Below, in pieces: positions 6,308 to 9,313 of a DNA stretch of 9,313 nt. The stretch's first letter is position 1. Each line of letters starts with the position of its first letter. A program made the translations under genes and the position numbers. The notes under the pieces were generated by a model. That model was given only the letters and a program-made list of their open reading frames with translations, was not told the DNA's origin and searched no databases. The stretch is from Caulobacteraceae bacterium (lineage in GTDB: Bacteria > Pseudomonadota > Alphaproteobacteria > Caulobacterales > Caulobacteraceae), in assembly GCA_947484535.1 (NCBI GenBank), contig CANKPO010000035.1, forward strand, positions 1 to 9,313, given 5' to 3'.

Positions 6308-6334
6308 GACAGCATTGTCATAATGACGGCTGTC
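6308..6334. promoter_or_regulatory. Nested dyad in the phaR-phaA divergent region
   Basis: Outer arms GACAGC (6308-6313) and GCTGTC (6329-6334) enclose an 11-bp palindrome GTCAT-A-ATGAC (6317-6327), with nearly the same centre. ATTGTCAT occurs here (6314-6321) and again at 6341-6348. The symmetry fits an operator for a dimeric regulator of phaA. The TTGTCA at 6342-6347 followed by GATAGG after 18 nt is a weak candidate for the phaA promoter. Confidence 0.4.
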
Positions 6335-6368
6335 GGTGAAATTGTCATGGTACGTTCCATTACAGGAT

Positions 6369-6387
6369 AGGCCTGCCTAGGCCTTTT
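6369..6387 (+). other. Small hairpin with T-run in the phaA leader
   Basis: AGGCCT-GCCT-AGGCCT followed by TTTT, ending 33 bp before the phaA ATG. The layout is that of a short intrinsic terminator or attenuator, but a 6-bp stem is weak. Confidence 0.3.
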
Positions 6388-6420
6388 CGCCGTCGCAAAC
6401 TATCGGAGCACCACAGAGCC

Positions 6421-7596
6421 ATGAGTGAAATCGTCATCGTATCGGCCGCCCGCACGCCCGTGGGCTCTTTCAATGGTGCCTTGAGCGCTCTGCCCGCGAG
6501 CGAGCTCGGTAAGGTTGCCATTCAGGCGGCCGTGGCGCGCGCGAACATTGCGATGTCGGATGTCGATGAGGTCATTCTTGGCCAAGTGCTTCAGGCCGGT
6601 GCCGGTCAGGGCCCTGCCCGTCAAGCGGCCATCGCCGCTGGCGTGCCACAGGAAAGCCCAGCTTGGAGTCTGAACCAACTGTGCGGCTCGGGCCTGCGCG
6701 CCGTGGCACTCGGCATGCAGCAGATCGCCAATGGCGATGCCAAGATCGTTGTCGCCGGTGGCCAAGAAAGCATGAGCCAATCGCCCCATGCCGCGCACCT
6801 GCGCAATGGCCAGAAGATGGGCGATCTGGGCTTTGTCGACACCATGATCAAGGACGGCCTGTGGGATGCGTTCCACGGCTATCACATGGGTCAGACCGCT
6901 GAAAATATCGCCGCCCGCTGGCAGATCACTCGCGAAGATCAAGACAAATTCGCCGTCGCCTCGCAGAACAAGGCCGAGGCCGCCCAGAAGGCTGGCAAGT
7001 TCGACGCCCAGATCGCGCCCGTCACCATCAAGGGCCGCAAGGGCGACGTCATCGTCGACAAGGACGAATATATCCGCCACGGCGCGACCTATGACAGCGT
7101 CAGTGGCCTGAAGCCCGCCTTCACCAAGGATGGCTCGGTCACCGCGGCCAATGCGTCTGGCCTCAATGACGGCGCCGCCGTTGTGGTGCTGATGAGCGCA
7201 GATGAAGCCGCCAAGCGCGGCCTCAAGCCTATGGCCCGCATCGCCTCTTGGGCCCATGCCGGGGTTGACCCCAGCATCATGGGCACCGGCCCCATCCCCG
7301 CCGTTCGCAAGGCACTGGAAAAGGCTGGCTGGTCAGTGGGCGATCTGGACCTGATTGAGTCCAACGAAGCCTTCGCCGCCCAGTCGCTCTGCGTGGTTCG
7401 CGAGCTTGGGCTCGATCCTGCCAAGGTCAATGTCAATGGCGGCGCGATTGCCATCGGTCACCCCATCGGCGCATCGGGCGCGCGCATCCTGACCACCCTG
7501 CTCTATGCGATGCAGGATCAGGACGCCAAGAAGGGTGTTGCCACCCTCTGCGTCGGCGGCGGCATGGGCGTTGCGATCTGCGTCGAACGCGCCTGA
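6421..7596 (+). CDS. phaA: Acetyl-CoA C-acetyltransferase (biosynthetic beta-ketothiolase)
   Basis: Condenses two acetyl-CoA to acetoacetyl-CoA, the first step of polyhydroxybutyrate synthesis; also reversible in ketone and fatty-acid metabolism. A full-length thiolase of 391 residues, aligning with the Zoogloea-type PhaA. The catalytic residues are all present, offset by one from that enzyme: nucleophile C88 in [13 protein letters not shown]347 in [16 protein letters not shown] and C377 in [16 protein letters not shown] follows at about 335-338. The start [16 protein letters not shown] is the standard N-terminus and GGAG lies about 12 nt upstream of the ATG. phaB follows on the same strand after 89 bp. 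Divergent from phaR, so PhaR-linked control is plausible. Codon choice is strongly biased to C-ending codons, suggesting high expression. Confidence 0.97.
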   Translation: MSEIVIVSAARTPVGSFNGALSALPASELGKVAIQAAVARANIAMSDVDEVILGQVLQAGAGQGPARQAAIAAGVPQESPAWSLNQLCGSGLRAVALGMQQIANGDAKIVVAGGQESMSQSPHAAHLRNGQKMGDLGFVDTMIKDGLWDAFHGYHMGQTAENIAARWQITREDQDKFAVASQNKAEAAQKAGKFDAQIAPVTIKGRKGDVIVDKDEYIRHGATYDSVSGLKPAFTKDGSVTAANASGLNDGAAVVVLMSADEAAKRGLKPMARIASWAHAGVDPSIMGTGPIPAVRKALEKAGWSVGDLDLIESNEAFAAQSLCVVRELGLDPAKVNVNGGAIAIGHPIGASGARILTTLLYAMQDQDAKKGVATLCVGGGMGVAICVERA

Positions 7597-7685
7597 ACCT
7601 CCAAAAGACCGAAATGGGCACCGGCGCCTTAAGCACCGGTCGCCTGCCTACGATTTCAAACACCCTGACCCTTAAAGGATAGACC

Positions 7686-8411
7686 ATGACTAAAACTGCA
7701 GTCGTGACCGGCGGAACGCGCGGCATCGGCCTGGCCATCACCCAGCAACTCAAGGCCGCAGGCTATAAGGTTGCCGCCCTCTATGCCGGTAACGAAGCCG
7801 CCGCCGAGGCCGTCCGCAAGGATCTTGGCGTCCTCTGCATCAAGGCCGATGTGGGTGATTTCGAAGCCGTTGGCGCAGCCTTTGCGGAAATCGAAAAGAC
7901 GCTCGGCCCCATCGAGGTTCTGGTCAACAATGCCGGCATCACTCGCGATGCCATGCTGCACAAGCTGAGCCCCGGTCAGTGGAGCGAAGTGATCCGCGCC
8001 GACCTCGACAGCGTGTTCAACACCAGCCGCCACGTCATTGACGGCATGCGCGATCGTAATTTCGGCCGCATCATCAATATCTCGTCGATCAATGGCCAAA
8101 AGGGCCAGATGGGTCAGACCAACTACTCTGCCGCTAAGGCTGGCGTGATCGGCTTTACCAAGGCTCTCGCTCAAGAGACCGCGCGCAAGGGCATTACGGT
8201 CAATGTCATTGCGCCGGGCTATATCGACACCGACATGGTCGCGGCCGTGCCGGAAAAGGCGTTGGAAGGCATTATTGCCAGCATCCCCGTTGGACGCTTG
8301 GGTAAGGCCGAAGAGATCGCCGGTGCCGTGCTCTATCTGGCCTCCGATGGCGCAGCCTTCGTTACGGGCTCGACCTTGACCATCAATGGCGGTCAATATA
8401 TCGCGGGTTAA
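7686..8411 (+). CDS. phaB: Acetoacetyl-CoA reductase (NADPH-dependent, SDR family)
   Basis: Reduces acetoacetyl-CoA to (R)-3-hydroxybutyryl-CoA, the monomer used by PHA synthase. A classical short-chain dehydrogenase of 241 residues: cofactor loop TGGTRGIG (8-15), NNAG (81-84), and the PhaB-type active-site region NISSINGQKGQMGQTNYSAAKAG (residues 131-153, split by Ser134, Tyr147 and Lys151), then IAPGYIDTDM (175-184) and C-terminal GSTLTINGGQYIAG. The NGQKGQ stretch separates it from FabG. The position that is Asn in the usual SDR tetrad (x-N-L-x-S-V-F) reads Asp106 here. AAAGGA lies about 6 nt before the ATG. The 89-bp gap after phaA has only a weak ACCGG/CCGGT repeat (7620-7640). No phaC follows, so the polymerase gene must lie elsewhere. 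Confidence 0.96.
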   Translation: MTKTAVVTGGTRGIGLAITQQLKAAGYKVAALYAGNEAAAEAVRKDLGVLCIKADVGDFEAVGAAFAEIEKTLGPIEVLVNNAGITRDAMLHKLSPGQWSEVIRADLDSVFNTSRHVIDGMRDRNFGRIINISSINGQKGQMGQTNYSAAKAGVIGFTKALAQETARKGITVNVIAPGYIDTDMVAAVPEKALEGIIASIPVGRLGKAEEIAGAVLYLASDGAAFVTGSTLTINGGQYIAG

Positions 8412-8422
8412 CCGCAGATTTT

Positions 8423-8491
8423 GAGAAAATAGCATGGCTGTCCAAAATCCGCCCTACTCGGGGTGCATTGAACCGGCCATGCTATCTTCTC
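8423..8491 (+). repeat. 16-bp imperfect inverted repeat spanning the DUF4908 gene start
   Basis: GAGAAAATAGCATGGC (8423-8438) pairs with GCCATGCTATCTTCTC (8476-8491) at 15 of 16 positions, with a 37-nt loop. The left arm holds the upstream ATG (8434) and any weak ribosome site. The right arm holds the downstream in-frame ATG (8479). As RNA it would form a long stem 11 nt after the phaB stop, occluding both starts. It may also protect the 3' end of phaAB mRNA. It has no U-tract. Confidence 0.65.
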
Positions 8492-9306
8492 GTTCCAATC
8501 CTACTGAAAAACACCGTCCGCTCCGGCTGCTAAGTGGCCTAGGTCTTGGCGTGCTATTGACCCTTGGAACCCTAGGGCCCGTTTTGGCGGCTGACAGGCC
8601 GACCGAAGACCGACAAAACAACATGCAGACCCTGCGTGACGCCCTGTTCGGGGGTCGCCATGCCGATGATGCTCGCCGATTAACGGTTCCAACCATTGCG
8701 CGGTTTGCCTCCGATGACGGCGACAGGTTCGTGCTGGACCGATCTCAGGCCCTCCCCCTATTAAGGTTCGATGATCACCGAGAGATCTGGGTCCTCTCGC
8801 CCTCTCGCGCCGCGCGCGGTGACATGATCTACAAAAATGATGCAGGCCGCCCCGTCCTTCGGGCGACCCAAACCGGGGGCTTGACCCTGTTTACCCTCGA
8901 GCGACCTGCAGGCACAGCGGCGGCCCTAGAGGGTCGGGCACCGCCGGTTCGGCTGATCATAGGGCCTATGGCCCCGAACGCCCTGCTGCAACGTCTGGCC
9001 CAGGCCAGCGCCCGCGCCTCACGCGCCGCTCAAAAGCTCATTACCTTCGATGCGGAGGATGTGACACCGGAATCCTCCTATCTCTATGCCGACACCGCCG
9101 CCATTGCCGCAGACGCTTTCGTTCAGGTCGCTCGGCGACCGGACAGCAAGGCCGTGATGAGCACGCTTGGCCGGGTACGCCTCATTGAGGGTCGAAAGGT
9201 CGAGGTTCGCCAGAAGGGCCCAGATCTCCAGATCACCATCGTGATTGATGATGGATTGGCGGGTCGTCCATCATCCGAGCGGATCGTCAAGGCCTTGGAC
9301 CGTTAG
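8434..9306 (+). CDS. DUF4908 domain-containing exported protein
   Basis: Function unknown. From memory it matches the DUF4908 family of Caulobacterales: the core RFASDDGDRFVLDRSQALP (about 89-107), PLLRFDDHREIWVLSPS, RGDMIYKNDAGRPVLRATQ (about 128-146) and GGLTLFTLERP is followed by a more variable helical C-terminal part with AQASARASRAAQKLITFDA. A signal peptide is visible: basic segment EKHRPLR, hydrophobic core LLSGLGLGVLLTLGTLGPV, and likely cleavage VLA-AD after residue 52, so it is expected in the periplasm. The start is uncertain. ATG at 8434 gives a 35-residue n-region; ATG at 8479 (MLSSRSNPTEK) gives a more normal signal peptide of about 37 residues. Neither has a good Shine-Dalgarno, and both lie in an inverted repeat. 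It follows phaB by 22 bp on the same strand, so it is probably co-transcribed. Confidence 0.82.
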   Translation: MAVQNPPYSGCIEPAMLSSRSNPTEKHRPLRLLSGLGLGVLLTLGTLGPVLAADRPTEDRQNNMQTLRDALFGGRHADDARRLTVPTIARFASDDGDRFVLDRSQALPLLRFDDHREIWVLSPSRAARGDMIYKNDAGRPVLRATQTGGLTLFTLERPAGTAAALEGRAPPVRLIIGPMAPNALLQRLAQASARASRAAQKLITFDAEDVTPESSYLYADTAAIAADAFVQVARRPDSKAVMSTLGRVRLIEGRKVEVRQKGPDLQITIVIDDGLAGRPSSERIVKALDR

Positions 9307-9313
9307 GCCGACA

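Noticed and set aside
6400..7257. Long open frame on the minus strand opposite phaA
   Set aside because: It mirrors phaA exactly, lacks any recognisable domain or ribosome site, and arises from the biased codon use of phaA.
7618..7640. ACCGG/CCGGT repeat between phaA and phaB as a terminator
   Set aside because: Only a 5-bp stem with an 11-nt loop and no T-run; phaB appears to share the phaA transcript.
7656..8435. Long open frame on the minus strand opposite phaB
   Set aside because: Same cause: antisense to a secure SDR gene with strong C-ending codon bias; no family features.

Overview
This looks like chromosomal DNA of an alphaproteobacterium, most likely of the order Caulobacterales or a close relative. 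The grounds are a bS21 sequence of the Caulobacter type, a COQ9-family gene divergent from rpsU (an arrangement so typical of this class that a protein family is named for it), a DUF4908 protein beside phaAB, sparse GANTC sites, and roughly 60% G+C. No phage, insertion sequence, tRNA, rRNA or CRISPR array is visible. The genes are housekeeping and carbon-storage genes. The less ordinary signals lie in the short intergenic regions.

Left part (1-2568): the 3' portion of an ABC-2/NatB-type permease gene runs in from outside the window. It converges on rpsU (minus strand) across a shared hairpin terminator. rpsU appears to have no conventional start codon: the family N-terminus and a well-placed Shine-Dalgarno both point to ATC. 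A 278-bp divergent region separates rpsU from a COQ9-family ubiquinone-biosynthesis gene, whose promoter-like element sits so close to its ATG that the mRNA may be leaderless.

Middle part (2565-5393): purE and purK (minus strand, ATGA overlap) form a two-gene purine operon. Its stop overlaps that of the COQ9 gene. A near-consensus promoter and a copy of a dispersed alphaproteobacterial repeat precede purE. Divergent from purE is a soluble diguanylate cyclase with an intact active site and I-site, preceded by three clustered CcrM (GANTC) sites, two of them in the arms of an inverted repeat. It converges on a small conserved gene of unknown function.

Right part (5394-9313): a polyhydroxyalkanoate (PHA) region. 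phaR (regulator, minus strand) is divergent from phaA-phaB (thiolase and acetoacetyl-CoA reductase, which make 3-hydroxybutyryl-CoA). The 228-bp divergent region holds a PhaR-operator-like motif, a nested dyad and a small hairpin. phaC, the polymerase gene, is not in the window. After phaB comes a secreted DUF4908 protein whose two possible ATG starts are buried in opposite arms of a 16-bp inverted repeat, a possible RNA control element.
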